A stretch of DNA of 34,099 bases. Origin: an uncultured bacterium. GTDB lineage: Bacteria; Chloroflexota; Anaerolineae; J036; Brachytrichaceae. Every line of letters starts with the position of its first letter. The stretch's first letter is position 1. The notes under the pieces were generated by a model that worked only from the letters and a program-made list of their open reading frames with translations, made no database searches and was not told the DNA's origin. Both the position numbers and the translations under genes were made by a program. The stretch covers positions 1 through 34,099 of the forward strand of contig CAIQQO010000152.1 in the NCBI GenBank assembly GCA_903873965.1. The letters are read 5' to 3'. Positions 33,384 through 34,099 of the stretch are shown in pieces.

Positions 33384-34099
33384 GCAAGAATAGTAAAGCC
33401 ATCGATGGTATTCAACAGCCACGTGCAGTCATTCTCACGGGTGTTTTGCTCAGTTTTGCGCTAGCGTGCATCTTGATGATGTTTGCTGCGAATGAGCCCG
33501 TAGCCGCAACAAAAAACGTGTTTTACGATATTACTGCCATTCCCACGGATGAAGGTGGCCTGACCGGCATCATCGTCGGTGGAACGGCCGGATTCGGCTC
33601 GCCAACTGTTATTTTCATTACCGCCACCCCCACTAACACCCTGACAGCCACTGCTTCGCCAACGGCTTCAAGCACTCCCACTGCGTCGAGCACGCCTACT
33701 GCATCTTCGACAAGTACAGCCACGCCCACGCGCACACCCACCAGTACGCGCACACCCACCAGTACGCGCACGCCCACTAGCACGCGCACGCCCACCAGTA
33801 CGCCAACAAAGACGGGTACGCCGACTATTACTCCAACGCCAAGCAACACACCTACACCTAGTAGCACACCTACGGCCTCAAACACACCCACGCCATCCAA
33901 TACGCCTACCCATACATCAACACCGAGTAGGACGCCGACGCCATCCAATACACCAACGCCGTCGAACACACCTACACCGTCAAACACGCCAACGATAACA
34001 CGCACGCCGTTGCCCACATCGACGCCTACCACCACGGGTACAGCCACACCAACCAAGACGCCGCGACCCACGAAGACGGCAACCTCTACTCCTACAAAG
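33380..34099 (+). CDS. Thr-Pro-rich cell-surface protein, N-terminal part (cut by window end)
   Basis: 240 residues are visible and the frame runs off the end. Start fixed by an ATGA overlap with the previous gene. One helix ([20 protein letters not shown], ~18-37) works as an uncleaved anchor or signal, a ~45-residue region with [16 protein letters not shown] follows, then from ~85 an almost pure TPT/TPS repeat. Such linkers project domains from the surface in Chloroflexota. What lies past the window end decides the function. The antisense frame of this region is a compositional artefact. Confidence 0.75.
   Translation, partial: MSKNSKAIDGIQQPRAVILTGVLLSFALACILMMFAANEPVAATKNVFYDITAIPTDEGGLTGIIVGGTAGFGSPTVIFITATPTNTLTATASPTASSTPTASSTPTASSTSTATPTRTPTSTRTPTSTRTPTSTRTPTSTPTKTGTPTITPTPSNTPTPSSTPTASNTPTPSNTPTHTSTPSRTPTPSNTPTPSNTPTPSNTPTITRTPLPTSTPTTTGTATPTKTPRPTKTATSTPTK
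33728..33799 (+). repeat. Four tandem 18-bp units encoding TRTPTS
   Basis: Units at 33728-33745, 33746-33763, 33764-33781 and 33782-33799 differ by at most four bases. The first two are identical. Further looser TPTPSN repeats follow to about 33990. In frame with the CDS at 33380, so copy change would lengthen or shorten the linker without a frameshift. Confidence 0.85.

Noticed and set aside
33523-34071. Minus-strand 182-residue frame rich in [10 protein letters not shown] repeats
   Set aside because: It is the antisense of the Thr-Pro linker (ACN CCN codons read backwards give Gly/Val/Arg); the plus frame has an anchor helix and an ATGA-coupled start.

Overview
This window most likely comes from the chromosome of a Chloroflexota bacterium of the Anaerolineae type; this is inferred from style, not from a marker gene. 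Pointers are long Thr-Pro linkers in exported proteins (most extreme at 33.6-34.1 kb), a class A PBP with a proline-rich cytoplasmic tail and an extra C-terminal beta-type domain, BMP-type ABC importers, a KorA/KorB oxidoreductase, a Tad-type pilus locus with several divergent small pseudopilin-like proteins, and dispersed palindromic repeats in the spaces between genes. No rRNA, phage, transposase or CRISPR array is visible.

Layout. 0-7.7 kb is housekeeping: the tail of an unknown winged-helix-like protein coupled to a fluoride channel (FluC/CrcB), a UroD-family protein that is not HemE, a convergent class A PBP, and a run of YbaK editing domain, RpiB, serine hydrolase and MOSC protein. 7.7-11.3 kb holds an unknown small gene with two dyads in front of it, then a strong promoter driving a FucI-like isomerase, an orphan E1-beta (no E1-alpha nearby) and a VOC protein. 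11.3-14.2 kb holds an orphan PAS histidine kinase bracketed by three families of palindromic intergenic repeats. 14.2-17.9 kb is a minus-strand operon for a GntR/FCD regulator and KorA/KorB 2-oxoacid:ferredoxin oxidoreductase.

18.1-27.8 kb looks like one carbohydrate-use locus: class I aldolase, PfkB kinase and uronate-isomerase-like protein on the plus strand. A bidirectional terminator separates them from a convergent BMP-lipoprotein/ATPase/two-permease importer on the minus strand. The importer has a long, structured 5' leader and an intercistronic hairpin. A twin-arginine-type exported protein of unknown function follows. The substrate cannot be read from sequence.

A lone tRNA-Lys(CTT) with its own promoter and terminator sits at 28.0 kb. 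From 28.6 kb to the window end runs a tightly packed Tad-like operon: TadB, TadC, a small Flp-like protein, three single-helix pseudopilin-like proteins that share an ESG motif before the helix, a membrane-anchored protein with an NTF2-like tail, and a Thr-Pro-rich surface protein cut by the window edge. A Fur-like 19-bp dyad lies immediately downstream of a predicted promoter for this operon. The secretion ATPase, TadZ and prepilin peptidase are not in the window.
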